Below are positions 38,558 through 50,527 of a DNA stretch of 64,000 nt, in pieces. The notes under the pieces were generated by a model that was not told the origin of the DNA, made no database searches, and worked only from the letters and a program-made list of their open reading frames with translations. The DNA comes from Allodiplogaster sudhausi (Eukaryota; Nematoda; Chromadorea; Rhabditida; Diplogasteridae), in assembly GCA_945643635.1 (NCBI GenBank), contig CALZFC010000129.1, forward strand, positions 597,501-661,500, read 5' to 3'. Every line of letters begins with the position of its first letter. Within the stretch, counting starts at the first letter, position 1. The position numbers and the translations under genes are program-made.

Positions 38558-39024
38558 CAGATACATCGAGTCGCTAAGTAGTGGGCGACAGCGTGCAGTG
38601 AGTGGCTACGACCGCAGTCTGCGTGCCCACCGCCTGAACACGCAGCCGAATGGAGCTCGCCCAATGCCCACAAATTGGCTGAGGGTCAGTTTTCCGGTTA
38701 CCATTACTAAATTGTTAACTCGAAACATTTCGTCTTATTAAAACAACATTTCTATTAAAAGATTTTTTATCACGTCCCTTTGAGGCAATAGAGCGCCGAG
38801 TTTTACTTTGGGTTTAAATTGCTTGCTCTGTTTTTCCAGAAGTGAATAATTATTGTTTTGCTAAGCTTTTTTTTTACATTTTAAAAATGAAATGTTTTGA
38901 GGAGAGCGGGGGCGAGGGTGCCCGGGAGGAGGACGTGGTCCGAGCTCTGTGGAGACTACGAGAGCAGCTGCTCAGCGACACTATCGGAGTCAATGTCGAG
39001 AGACAGAACCTCGATCTCTTGTAG
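23967..39024 (+). CDS. PBRM1: Polybromo-1 (BAF180), PBAF chromatin-remodelling subunit
   Basis: Complete gene of roughly 35 exons. ATG at 23967 starts [11 protein letters not shown] and TAG is at 39022. Order of domains: bromodomain 1 (24465-24850), BD2 (25.3-25.9 kb, [18 protein letters not shown]), BD3 (26.27-26.65), BD4 (27.0-27.6), BD5 (28.0-28.6, [15 protein letters not shown]), BD6 (28.65-29.3), BAH1 (30.0-30.5, [19 protein letters not shown]), BAH2 (30.8-32.0 and 35.49-35.56), HMG box (36.0-36.4, [15 protein letters not shown]), two C2H2 fingers (36.5-36.9), Pro/Gly-rich linker, and the conserved tail [18 protein letters not shown] and [18 protein letters not shown]. This is the acetyl-lysine-reading subunit of the PBAF SWI/SNF complex. 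One intron (28718-28765) appears to be GC-AG. Confidence 0.96.
24118..24332. repeat. Two (TA)n microsatellites in polybromo intron 1
   Basis: TA tracts at about 24118-24210 (broken by TACATA and GTATA) and 24290-24332. They are the only long TA tracts in the window apart from a short one at 57607-57632. Confidence 0.97.
31080..31250. repeat. (CT)n-rich intron within the BAH2 coding region
   Basis: CT dinucleotides with TTCT interruptions fill this polybromo intron. Similar tracts fill neighbouring introns at 30741-30800, 31370-31410 and 31566-31797. Confidence 0.95.
32011..35488. other. Long polybromo intron (3.5 kb), no gene recognised
   Basis: The donor follows RHAPKFK at about 32008 and the acceptor precedes [12 protein letters not shown] at about 35488. 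The intron holds GA/CT-rich DNA, AT-richer unique sequence at 33.1-33.9 kb, and the 24-bp minisatellite. Long open frames at 34.0-34.7 kb on both strands have biased Ser/Arg composition and no family resemblance. Confidence 0.6.
34740..35310. repeat. CT-rich minisatellite with 24-bp unit
   Basis: From about 35022 to 35300 a 24-bp unit built on CTCTCTGCCTCCCTTTCTCT recurs 11-12 times with variants (CCGT, CTGTCTG). The preceding 280 bp (34740-35020) are longer, less regular CT/CCC modules containing TATGTCTCCCTCTCT and TTTGTCCCC several times. Twenty-four is divisible by three, which explains the very long Ser-Pro-Leu open frames. Confidence 0.92.
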
Positions 39025-39862
39025 CCTCTGTTCTCTCTTCCCTCATGCTCTCTCGCCTACTCTCTGTCTCTGCCCTCTCATATTCCCTCACTATCTGACA
39101 TTACGGTGCCTGGTCGTCTGGCCTACTGGCCCTCTCAATTGATTACGGTTATTTCTCACCTAACATTTAATGTTTTATTTTACAACTCTAATTTGACTTT
39201 TCTCCCGGATGATTATTTAATCTAAATAGCCTAATTTTTACGTTTCTATTATTTATTGTAAGTGATGAAAATGTTTACCCATCTCGAAAACTTTCTTCTG
39301 ATCTGATCTTACTATTGGCCTTCGTGCTTGCTGGCCTCGCCTCATTTGCAATTCATTTTCTCGTTTCTTTATTCCTTAATTTTTTTTTCGATTAAGGGGT
39401 CTGTCCTGTCGTAGTTCATAGAGGCTCGGGCCAACTGTTTGATGAACTATATTGAAATGTGTTTAGACGATTGAAAATTGGTTGATCTCGTATTATGCAA
39501 TTGACATTTATATCGAACACTTTTTAGTTAATGTCCCAATATATTTATACATGGTTGTTTTTATGTATATACTGATGAAATTCGATCATAATAATTGGGA
39601 TGACACCATTACCAAGTTGCTATGCCTTGACGCAACTTGCTAAATTGTTTGCTAATTGATAAGTGTTTACTTGAATATTGCAAATCTGATGTGATGAGGA
39701 TAGCTTCGTGTGCCACATACGGAAGGATTGCTTGTTACATTCGAGGCTTCTGTTATCCCTGTCTGTCCCTTCCTCTCCCAGCTTTTCTGTCTCCCTTTCC
39801 CCCTAGATTTACCATCCATGTTTCAAGTGTTCAGCTCCCTCTATTGTTGCCTACTTCCTCTT
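39025..39862. other. Convergent intergenic spacer, nothing recognised
   Basis: Unique, moderately AT-rich DNA between the polybromo stop and the tentative last exon of the minus-strand acetylcholine receptor. It should contain both 3' UTRs. I see no further exon. Confidence 0.5.
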
Positions 39863-42684
39863 CTACTCTAACTTCTTTATGAGCAACGAACTCTGGTGGA
39901 TTGTGGTACAAGATGAAAAAGAATTCATTCTTATCGAGGGACCCGTTCTCAGATTGATAGGAATATCGACATTGTGTACCTGCAATACTCTCGAATTAAG
40001 AATATCCATTTCGAAAAGAGCTCGACTAAAAGACGCCAGACTGGAGCTAAAGACGACTGCCAATGGCTGGAGTTGTGAGGTTAGAGGGACGAGACTGGAG
40101 ATCAATCGGCTCGCGTCCGTCGTAGAGAGAGGGAGCCTGGAAGAGGAGAGGGAGGGGAAGAGGGGAGGGAGGGAAGAGAGAAGAGGAAGGGAGGAGAGGG
40201 AGGGGAAGAGGGGAGGGAGGGAAGAGAGAAGAGGAAGGGAGCTACCTGGAGGAGAATGATAATGGTTCCAAGGAAGCAGGCGCATGAGAAGATAAGCAGG
40301 AAGAGTCGGTCCACTACCATTGCCACGTACTTCCAGTCTTCGTCGATCTGCAAGGGGTAATCAATGACTCACTGGATCCTGAGAGAGAGAGAGAAAAAGG
40401 AACCTTATCGTCTCGGTCCTTCTTCTTCAGCAATTCGGCAATGAAGCAAATGTTCTCAAAGGCCTTGACCACCTGTATGGGATGGTTATCCGAGCTTACT
40501 TAGTCATTTCAGGCTGATGAGAAGGGAACCTGCGGAGAGTAGTAGAGCTTCTGAATTCTCTCGTCGATGGCAGCGTTAGTGAATGCCCGGCCGATCTCAG
40601 TCTTACTCACTCGGTGCTCGTGGTAGTTCAGAGGAATACGCCCGTCCAGAGTCGTCGGGCCTATCCTCCCAACACATTTATGAAGAACACATTCATACAC
40701 GGCCATATGCGAGGAGAGAGAGACAGAGAGAGAGAGAGAGAGGAGAGGGAGAGAGGAAAGAGAGAGTGAGAGGAGAGATAGAGAGAAATGAATAGAGTGA
40801 AGACGAAAGACAGACCGACGCCGTGGGGAGTGCGAGTCGAAACCCTTCGGAAGGATTCTTCAGACTCAGTGAGGGGCCGTCGCATGAAGAGCAGATTCGG
40901 CAGCAACTTCAGAAAGAGAAGTTTGACCCAGCCGGGCATGAGATGCGTGGTGGGCGTGCGGAAGTGCAGGTTCAGGGCTGTTTCATCGAAGGTGACTGGT
41001 GGAAAGAACAAAGATTGCTGTACCGATAACTGTGACGACGACGCTGAGAGTCACCATGACCATCGTGAAGAGAAGATACTTGCCGATCAGAGGGAGAGTG
41101 ATACTCGTGGCAGGGATTATCTCTGTCTAAGAAGAAAGAGAGAGAAGAAGAAAGAGAGAGAAGAAGAAAGAGAGAGGAGAAGAAAGAGAGAGGAGAAGAA
41201 AGAGAGAGGAAAAGCAAGAGAGAGGAGAAGAAAGAGAGTGGAGAAGAAAGAGAGAGGAGAAGAAAGAGAGAAGAGGGAGAGTGATGCTCGTGGCAGGGAT
41301 TAGCTCAGTCTAAGTTGAAAGAGAGAGGAGAAGAAAAGAGAGAGAAAGAAACCAGCAGAAGGAAGAAGATGGTAAGGGCCACGAGAATCGAGATGCACAG
41401 AGTGACTTTCTCTCCCGAATCCGAGGGAAGGTAGAACACCAGAATCGTCAGGAACGAGATTCCCACGCACGGGAACACCAGATTCACAGTGTAGAACAAC
41501 GGCTTGCGTCGCAACTCCAAGTAGTACTGTAAGTGGAGGCGACTGTGGAGGGGCAGGCCGACCTTGCTATCACCATGTAGGCACTCTCCGGACAACAACT
41601 TGGATAGTTCTTGGAGCGGCGCTTCGCGACTCGTGACATGATGTCCCATTCCACCGAAGGGTAGTAGTCAGAGAGATCTCAATGGCACTCGCATTATCAG
41701 CTGCTTCTTATAGAAACAAGTTCTGTGCTGGTAAAGGATTGTGGAAATAACCAATTCCATCGTCGGCGATTGAAATGTTATCCTTTAGTCCGTGTTCATT
41801 GACTTCGTCTTCGTATCGGATGTTGCTCTCAAGGAGTTCAAGATTCAGCAGATTCTCGGAATATGTCCATGATCCAAATTTGAGATGGCAACGTTGCTCA
41901 TCGAATGGAAACCTCAGGTTGATTGTTAGCGGGAAGGGAGGGGAGGAAGGATTAACCAGCGAACGTCGATTTGGCACATGCTCTTGAAGATGGCGGGGGG
42001 TTCCCAGTTAACTTGGCCCGTGAAGTGCAAGGTTGCCTTGGTGCTGATCGTAATGTTGTAGTTGCTGTCAGCACTGAAGGAGTAAAGTTGTACGCGTGGA
42101 GAGGAGGCAGAACGAACTTGTTGTACAAGACAATGTCCGGTACCCAGATCATCTCATAGGGCACGTAGAGAACACTCACTCCTCCGTAGTTCTTCGGATC
42201 CCATGACAATTTCCTATCCGTCCAAACCTCCAACCACATTTGTTAGCAATTAATAGGTATTATTATTATTTTGTTATCCCGAATTTGAAATGAGATATCA
42301 AGCGAACCTGCTTCAGCCAAACACTGCTCGTCATGATTTGATCGATTTCATGCTAAAATCAGTAGTCTAGATGATCATTTGTGTATATATATATACATAT
42401 GTACATATGTATGTTAGAGAGTGAGAGAGAAATACATGTATATTAACGTTCTTCTTTTCCTCGACACCTTTTCCATTTATTTGATATTGAAAAGTATGAC
42501 TGACAACATCTATAATCTGCGACAGCCTGAGCTTGAGTTTGATTGTGGTGGGTTCGTGAGGAGAAGCAGAGGGCCGTCGATGCCTGTTGTAGTTGACCAT
42601 TAGGTCATCGTAGAGTCTCTTCGCATCCTCGTTTCCGGCTGTTTCGATGCAGAAAAGAAGAAGAAGAATAGGGAGAAGACACAT
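39863..42684 (-). CDS. Nicotinic acetylcholine receptor alpha-type subunit
   Basis: Pentameric ligand-gated cation channel subunit at the plasma membrane. Exons (minus): 42505-42684 (signal peptide [12 protein letters not shown]), 42308-42352, 42118-42227, 41957-42073, 41752-41912, 41574-41677, 41353-41526, 41024-41126, one from 40977 down to about 40.82 kb, one about 40530-40664, 40404-40472, 40246-40347, and a tentative last exon 39863-39979. Checked lengths and phases agree. Seen features: Cys-loop C-x13-C ([15 protein letters not shown]), adjacent cysteines NYPSCCPES that mark alpha subunits, TM1-TM3 ([30 protein letters not shown] at the pore, [12 protein letters not shown]), a cytoplasmic loop, and TM4 after [18 protein letters not shown]. 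Several introns are 44-55 nt. The terminal exon and the exon boundaries in the cytoplasmic loop are uncertain. Confidence 0.93.
40130..40250. repeat. Duplicated purine-rich segment in receptor intron
   Basis: A GGGGAAGAGGGGAGGGAGGG module of about 48 bp occurs twice in tandem in the intron that follows the TM4 exon of the minus-strand receptor gene. Confidence 0.8.
41091..41328. repeat. Tandem copy of a receptor exon start inside its intron
   Basis: The minus-strand exon starting at 41126 (acceptor CTTAG, then [13 protein letters not shown]) has a near-identical upstream copy starting at 41309 (acceptor CTTAG, then [13 protein letters not shown]). The copy stops after about 33 coding bases and runs into CT repeat on the transcript strand. 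The two copies are 183 bp apart and the DNA between them is GAGAAGAAA-type repeat. Only the downstream copy continues into [10 protein letters not shown]. Confidence 0.85.
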
Positions 42685-42817
42685 TCAATACTGCAGAACC
42701 ACTGCCGCTAGTCTCCGCTTCTCCTCTCTGGCCTCCGGGCAACTTCTACTCAATAGAGGGAGAGGAAGAGAATGAGAGAGACAGCGAGCGAGAGAGAGAG
42801 AAAGAAAGAGAGAGAGT

Positions 42818-42857
<40 letters not shown>

Positions 42858-43522
42858 GGAACACATGGATTTTGATGCCATCCGAGAAGACGCAAACGAG
42901 TGAGGAAAACATAGATGAAATGCAGAGGAAAGACCATGAAAGCGAGAGAGTAAAGAAAAAGATAATGAAATAGGAAGTGTAAGGTAAAAATGAAGATACA
43001 AGCAGCAGGCTACCGATGAGAGGAAATGAATGCAGTGCATACAAGGAACAGTTCTGTACAAATGATAATCTCTAGGTTTTTTTTTAATCTTTTGGATAAC
43101 TTTTTCTTTTGCTCTCAATGCGCTGCTGTGGGTACATAAATATTTATTTATTTCAAAATAATTACAGGCAAGTCATATAAGGAGATATGAGTGAAATAAA
43201 ACATGAAATGTCATTCAAAGTTGCACATGATTAGAGGTCGAAATACACTTGCACATGAAGCATCAGAGGCAAAGATACTCTTTAAGGACAAAGATTAATA
43301 ACAAATGATGTTATGAAGGAGGGATGTCAGCACATGTCAACATGAAAAGCTGCAAGACTATTCATTTAAACAACCTGCTTATTAATGACCGCCAAGGAAT
43401 GTTGCATACTGATTGTTGGGGTTTAAATATTATGTATGTAACTCAGAGCAAATGCGTAGCTACTTGAATATGTCAAAAGGTATGATATCAATGATAAGCA
43501 GGAGGCAGATACATATGCATAT

Positions 43523-43964
43523 TTAGGCAATGATGTTCTCGGTAGTCTTGCGGAAGAAGCAGTACCTGAATAATTTACCATTCAGATCTTCCACCCTATC
43601 TTATAGTTTACTTTTACGCATAAGAAGGTGTTTTTAACAGGCGCATGAAAATATAGATTCGGAATGAATAAAAACAGTAACCAAATCGCGTGGATGTAGG
43701 CGGGGATGACGAAGAAGAGCATGAGAAGGAGGGAAATGCAAACATGGACATTGCATTCATTGGCCTGCACGGCAATGGCGGCCGGCTCAAGAAAACAGAA
43801 CTCAGTCTTCGCGTGGCCTCTCTCCATTCACTGACTGGAAAGACAACGATGAGGAGAATGAGAAGAAGCGACTTGATCAGCTCGTCCCGACTTCGGTTGT
43901 CCACGAGGAACACGGCTCCCTCTTCCTTCTCCGCCTCACGCATCTTCTCGGGTTCGCCGCTCAT
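43523..43964 (-). CDS. Small UPF0057/PMP3-family membrane protein
   Basis: Three exons (43836-43964, 43682-43785, 43523-43565) give a 91-residue protein with correct phases and a 50-nt first intron. There are two hydrophobic helices: KSLLLILLIVVFPPAAIAV and ISLLLMLFFVIPAYIHAIW. These match the two-helix UPF0057/Pmp3 proteolipid pattern (family: LPP-AVFL then INILLTLLGYIPGIIHA). The usual GCG between the helices is replaced by NECN. Members in yeast and plants affect membrane potential and salt tolerance. The role in animals is unclear. The N-terminal 30 residues are charged and cytosolic-looking. It lies upstream of the acetylcholine receptor gene on the same strand, 840 bp away, with no sign of co-transcription. 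Confidence 0.8.
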
Positions 43965-46700
43965 GATGACTCTTCTACTCACAAACAACTAACTGAGTAT
44001 TGCGAAAGACAGTGGAAAGACCACCATTATGGGTGCTCCTACGGTCACTACCAGTCATGCACACATCAATAACAGAAGCAACTCTGCAGAAAATATGTAA
44101 ATAAGTACATACATGTGAATGTACAAATGCATTAATACATTTTGTTCTAGATATCAAATTTGAGCATACAACGAACGAATACTGTTCAAAAAGGCGCACA
44201 ACATTGGACTGACTCACCAGAGGGGAAGGAAGTGGAGAGAGAGAGAGAGGGAGAGAGAGAGAGGGAGAGAGAGAGAGAGGGAGAGAGTGCTAGAAAGAAG
44301 AGAATGAGGGACCGAATGAGAGATAGAAAGAGAAGAAAGGAATGAAAGGAAGCAGTGATGCACCTGTGGCGTACAGTCGATCGATGGATGTATCCCCTGT
44401 AGTGACCTGTCCAAAGAGGGTCTGCTCATACTTTCCTCTCCTCCCCTCTTACTCCTTGTCGCTCTCCGTTTTCAAGTATGTATAATGGGACACAAGAACA
44501 AGTGGTGTTTGATCATACTTACCTTTCCAAGGAGTTTCTTAATTAAAATATGACGAATGAATTCGAGAAAAAAATTACAGAGGCAGAAGAATAAAAACAC
44601 AAAAAAAGACATAAAAGAGAAAGGCGAAAGAATAAAAACGTGCAAGAGTGAGAGAAGAGGAAAGTGAGAAAGAGAGAGAAAGAGAGCGAGAGAGAGAAAG
44701 AGTGAGCGAAAGAGAAAAAGTGTGAGAGAGTGTGTGTGTGTGTGTGAGAGAGAGAGAGATAAAAGCCGAGAGAGTAAGCGAGATAGAAATAGCGGAGAAA
44801 GAGAGACAGAGAGAGAAATAAAGAGCGAGAGAGAGAAATTGAGCGAGAGAGAGAGAGACCGAGAGAGTACACGAGGAAGAGAGAACGAGAGAGAGAGCGA
44901 GAGAGAACGATAGCTGGGGATAAAAGAGAAAAGGACAAGTCCACCTCTTAACGTTGCCAAGGACACCGAGAGGGGAAAGATGCAGGAACAGAAAGATAGA
45001 ATAGTAGTGATGAAATGACACCGTCTGAGAGCCAATGCGCGGATTCTGTGTCATCCTCATTGCTCACATGTGAATAACAAGCCAGCGTTAACCTACTCTA
45101 TTTTATTTATTTATTTATCGTACATGAAATTAACATTTCAATGTGACAGCACAAATATATGCCTTCTTGCCTTCTTTAATCTGGGAAATATGTACAGGAT
45201 AAGTAGATCAAGGTGCATATGAAAGTTTTGCATGCATACGAATTATTCATATTCGCTTTCCTTGACGCTTGTATGTATGTATGTACAAAATAATGTGACT
45301 AATTTTATCCGATGACCTCAGGAACACCTTGGAAACTAGAGAACATCTTAGTTGTAATGAAGTATTTGAAGAAGAAATAGTACTTGACTGGATGTCGTCC
45401 TCTACCGCGTTGTCTTTCGACCCTCTACGCCACTTCTGCTGCCGCAAGATAATGGTGAGTTCATCTGTCTGCAAGTAGCCTGGATTAGGAGAGAAGATAT
45501 TGCCGGGGTTTCTTCTTCTTTATCATAGAATTTTAATTCGTTGAAATTATTTTCTTTATCGATGTGATCGGACATTGTTTTTCTTCTTAATTTTCGAGAA
45601 TGGATATTGTTTATTTTACTATAGTTCGATGCTGATTGAATGCAGTTTGTTACCATGTCGGAAGGTTCTTATTATAATGAGCGACTCTCTTATCATTTCT
45701 TTAGAATCTTAACCGAAGTTGCTTGGAATAAACTGGCTCGTCCTTAGGAACTCCAATGACAACCACAAGAAATTATAAAGTGATGTGATTCGTTTCGTTA
45801 CCTGTCTCTGTGCACAGCCAGTAAAAAAGCCGTTTCAGAATACGATTTTTGACAGCTGAAACCAAAACCGTCAGAATAACCGTTTTAAGCATTTAGATTT
45901 TTTTTAAATACATGTGGGCTTTGGATTTGAGAATAATAATTGTTCAGCGAACAAACTGTGGCAGGGAAGGGACGGAGAGATTTGAAATGGAACTAAGAGG
46001 TGGATCATGCGTCATCTCTCCACTCTTCATCAACAAGTTCGCGCAATCGAAAATGAAAAAGTTAGAAGAAGGAAGATGGCAGCAGGGCGAAAGGGAGAGA
46101 TGAAGAGATAGAGAGAGAGAGAAACTGAGAGAAAGAGACAGATAGACAAGGAGTGAGAGAAAGAGAAAGAGAGAGAAGGAGCGAGAAATAGAGAGACAAG
46201 GAGCGAGAAAAGAGAGAGCGAGATATACACGTAAATAGAGAGAGAATGGGAGAGAGAAAGAATAGGCGAGGCCATTCATTATAACAATCACATATTCGGC
46301 GTTTTCATCTCTTTTCACGTCCTCAGCCGAATAAGAGAGTGAGAATCAGCAAGTTAGGTATAAGGAGACAGCAAGAGTTCATAGTGATAAGAGATGCGAA
46401 GAGAAGGGTGGAAAAGTAAAGGGAAAATATGTAAGAGGTGCAAAAGAAACAGTAATTGAGGGAACACGAAAGGAGCAAGGAAATGAAAGGTGATCACAAA
46501 ATCGAGCACTTCATGGTGTCGCTGAGTTTCTCATCCAGCGCTTCCCTTTACGTCTCGCTGCAATCATTTTATTTTCCCAACTAATAAAATATTTTACTAG
46601 CAACTCTATCTTAAAGGCTTTGAAGCGTAGTTTTATTTTATCCTTACTTAATTTAATTTGGTTTAAACGATTTCAGAGTGGTAAGTGGTATCCGAGTGAG
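43965..46700. other. No supportable gene; GA tracts and ambiguous open frames
   Basis: GA-rich tracts lie at 44235-44340, 44640-44920 and 46100-46260. At 45260-45600 both strands are open near plausible splice sites: on minus, MSDHIDKENNFNELKFYDKE and DELTIILRQQKWRRGSKDN; on plus, SSSTALSFDPLRHFCCRKIM followed by the donor GTGAGT. I could not decide the strand, and neither resembles a known family. Confidence 0.4.
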
Positions 46701-48177
46701 ATGTCACTGCCAGAGCTCTCGCTGTCTCTGTTTCTCCTCCTCCTTATATTCTATTCTTCGTTGGCTCAAGATCCCTGTGCAAGTGCACCCTCTGCAGCTG
46801 CTAAAATCATCTGCAGGCAAATTCACAAATGGGATTCCAACTCAAGAGTCAGTTCATTAACTCATTTTCGATTGTAATGGCAAAAGAATGAAATTAGCAA
46901 TAAACTGCATAATGTTTTGATGATGGCAGTCTTAAGAACTTGCATGCTTTTCTGCATTTTGGTCGCTTCGACAGAGATTATGAAGTACATATACTACACG
47001 GACATGTCATTATACATGTATATACAGTTGCAAATTAATCTTCTACTTTGATTTCCCTCCCTCTGATTGCTTTACCTTGTTCCTGCTATGCTTAGACGGC
47101 GTCAACGCGGAAGGCCGTCGCTCTTCCGCCAGGGGCAGCGGGAGGACTGGCGGCTGAGTTGGCTCCCATTGCATCCACCATCTACCAGTGTATCGAACTG
47201 GGATGCGTCTGCACTTACATGAGAGGTCAGAGAGTAGAAGAGAGAGAAGCAGAGAAAGGGAGAGAATGAAGACGACAGAGAGAGGGAGAGAGAGACTGAG
47301 AGAGAGACTGAGAGAGAGAGAGAGAGACTGGAAGAGTAAGTAAAATGCAGGAACACTCGCAAACGGCCAATGCACACTTCCGAATGGCCAACCACTAAGA
47401 AAAGCCGTTCGCAAGGAGTATCGAATGATGAGTGATGAAGAACGAGCCAGGCGAGTCTCTTCCAATCATGGAGTTACATACAAAATGTTCATTGATAACA
47501 ATTTAGGTTTCACAATGTTTTGAATCAGCTGAAGCAGAATGGCGAATACACTGTCAGTGATTATGATGGAGAAGGAGAATGAGAAGAGAAGAAGATGAAG
47601 AGAGAAGGAAGTCAAATAGTTAAGACACTTGCGAGAGTTCATGCGGAGAGTACGAGAGGGGCGGCTGCTCACTCGGGACCGGCCTTTCTCCCATGGCATC
47701 GGGAATACATGAAGAGGTTCTCCATTTAGCAGGCAAAAGAAGTGAACTACAGTATGATTTGAGAGTGGAGCTGGCGATACGGCAGATCGACCCGAGCCTG
47801 TTCCTTCCGTACTGGGACTCCACCCTCGACGGCCAGCTCCCAGTGCCTGCTGATTCCATTCTCTTCACTGACGACTTCGGCGGACTCGCAGACGCAGCTG
47901 GCAACGTCCTCAGTGGCCCCTTCGCCAACTGGAGAACACTCGAGGTCCGTTCAGGAGGATCAGTTCAAGTCAATCCGTCTCTTGCTTCCAGGGCAGGGCA
48001 AACATTCTCCGCGCCGTTGGCAGAGAAGGCTCGTGCTTCAAGGAGGAGGAAATCAACTTCGTACTTCAGCAAACTAATGTTGACCAAGTCCTCGCCTACT
48101 CTGCACCTCAGACGGTAGACTGAGAGAAAGAGAAAGAGAGTAAGAAAGAAGACAAAACAGAGAGACACAGGGATTAA

Positions 48178-48209
<32 letters not shown>

Positions 48210-48386
48210 ACAGAGAGAAGGAGAGTGAGAAGAAGGGTGAGACAGAGACAGAGACACAGAGATGAAAAGAGTGAGAGTGCAAGTGCGAGAAATACACAGA
48301 GAAACGAGAAAGAGAAAAAATAGATAAAATAAAGAAAGAAGAGAAAAAGCAAGCCAGACAAAAAGAGACAGATAGAGAAAGAGAGT

Positions 48387-48421
<35 letters not shown>

Positions 48422-48683
48422 AGAGAACCAGAGACAGTTAGATGAACAGAAAGAGAGAAAGGGTGAGAAAGAGATAGCTGATATGACTGGCTTCCCTGAG
48501 GGCTGCCCCGTGCACACCGATTTCAACTGCCTGGAGTACTCTCATGGAAACGTGCACATCTTCGTGGGAGGAGACATGTACGACACGGCAATGGCAGCCA
48601 ATGATCCGCTCTTCTTCTTCCATCACTCTTTTGTTGACTACATCTGGGAGATGTGGAGACAAATGAGACAGGTAGAGAGACAG

Positions 48684-48737
<54 letters not shown>

Positions 48738-48739
48738 GA

Positions 48740-48771
<32 letters not shown>

Positions 48772-49416
48772 GGGAAGAAAGAGAGATTATGAGAGAGAAA
48801 GAAAGAGATGCGAACGAGATGTCCTAGTCACGTGGCGACCGTGAGCGTGCGTACCCAGGAGACAATCAACTCTGCGGTTCTCCCCAACATTTCGCAGCTG
48901 CTGTTCTTCAACCTTTCGGTCCTTTCCGGTTCGTCTCTTCTATACTTTCTCATCCTGCCTCTCTCGCTCACTTGCTTTCTCTCTTCCTCTTATAATTCTT
49001 TGTCCCTCTTCTCTAGCAACAACGACGGTCTCTCGAATGCGTACACGGACAACATGTACGAGTACGCCCCTCGGCCGACTTGCCCAGCTTGTGGGGGATC
49101 AAAGTGAGTCATTCCTTATTTTCTCTCTTTCTCTTTCTAACCATTTGCTTCTCCACTCTCTCGCTCCCCTCTCTACATCTCTAACGCTCTTCCCCCCTCT
49201 CTCTCTTCCTCATCCTCTCTCAACTATCATCTATTCCTCTCTCTCTCTCTCTCTCTCTCTCCTAGATGGCTCTTCTGTGACATGTCTCATGGTCAACCTC
49301 ACTGCGCTGCTAAAGTGCGCCCTGGCGGCTCTTGCGCGGGATTCCGAGGAGAAGACGTGTGCTATCTCGGTTCTTGCCAGGGCGGTCGTTGTGTCCAGAC
49401 TGTCCGTCTCCATTCT

Positions 49417-49449
<33 letters not shown>

Positions 49450-49522
49450 ATTTCTCTCGTTCTCGTTCTCTCTCTCTCTCTCTCTGTCTCTATTTCTTTC
49501 GTTCTCGTTCTCTCTCTCTCCA

Positions 49523-49559
<37 letters not shown>

Positions 49560-50483
49560 ATTTCTCTCGTTCTCGTTCTCTCTCTTTCTCTCTCTCTTTC
49601 CTTCTCTGCAGAGACCAACTCCCCCTCCAACTCCGGTGACTCCTCCTCCTGTGGTGACCCCACCGCAGCAAACACAGGAAACTTGCTTCAACGAGAACGA
49701 ATGTTGTGCCACGTGGGCCCAGCAGGCAAGGCTTAACATTCTCTTCCAATTGATAATTCACTAAGAATGATTGGTGATTTGTGGTTGCACGAACGTCCGT
49801 TGAATGGATTGCTCTCAGGGAGAGTGCACTCGCAATGCGGAGTACATGCGTGAGTGGTGCAAAGCTGCCTGCCGGACTTGCGTTCCCACCACCTACCAAC
49901 TAACTGATGGTTCCATTCTCATTCTACTTTCTCATGGAATGGAATGGGATGCTTGCAGATTGCTCTGACCGCCACATCAACTGTGGTGCATGGTCGCGCT
50001 CTGGCGAGTGCTCCAGCAACCCTCTTTGGATGGCTGAGAACTGCCGCAGAAGCTGCAACAAATGCGCCCGTTCTCGGGCTCAGACTTGCGGAGGCCGTGG
50101 AGGACAAAGTACGTAGCCATTCGGAAGGATGACATTCATCATTCACCTTCTCTGTCTTCTTCTCGTCTCAACACATCCTCTTTATTGATCGCAAATGTGA
50201 CAGGATAACCTTGACTGGATTCAGCAACGACAACTCAACGGCCGCAGCTGCAGTGCGAGAACTCCGTTGGCTGCTACAATGAACAGCAGTGCTGTCCGAT
50301 GTGGGCAATGCTGGTTGGTACTCTCTCTCTCTTTCTCTCTTTCTTTCTTTCCTCTCTCTTTCTCTTTCTCACTCTCACTCTCTCTTTCTCTCTCTCTCTT
50401 TTCTCTTTCTCACTCTCTTTCTCTCTTTCTTTCTCTCTCTTGTTTCTCTCTCTCTTTTTCCCTCTCTCTCTTTCTCTCTCTCT

Positions 50484-50527
<44 letters not shown>

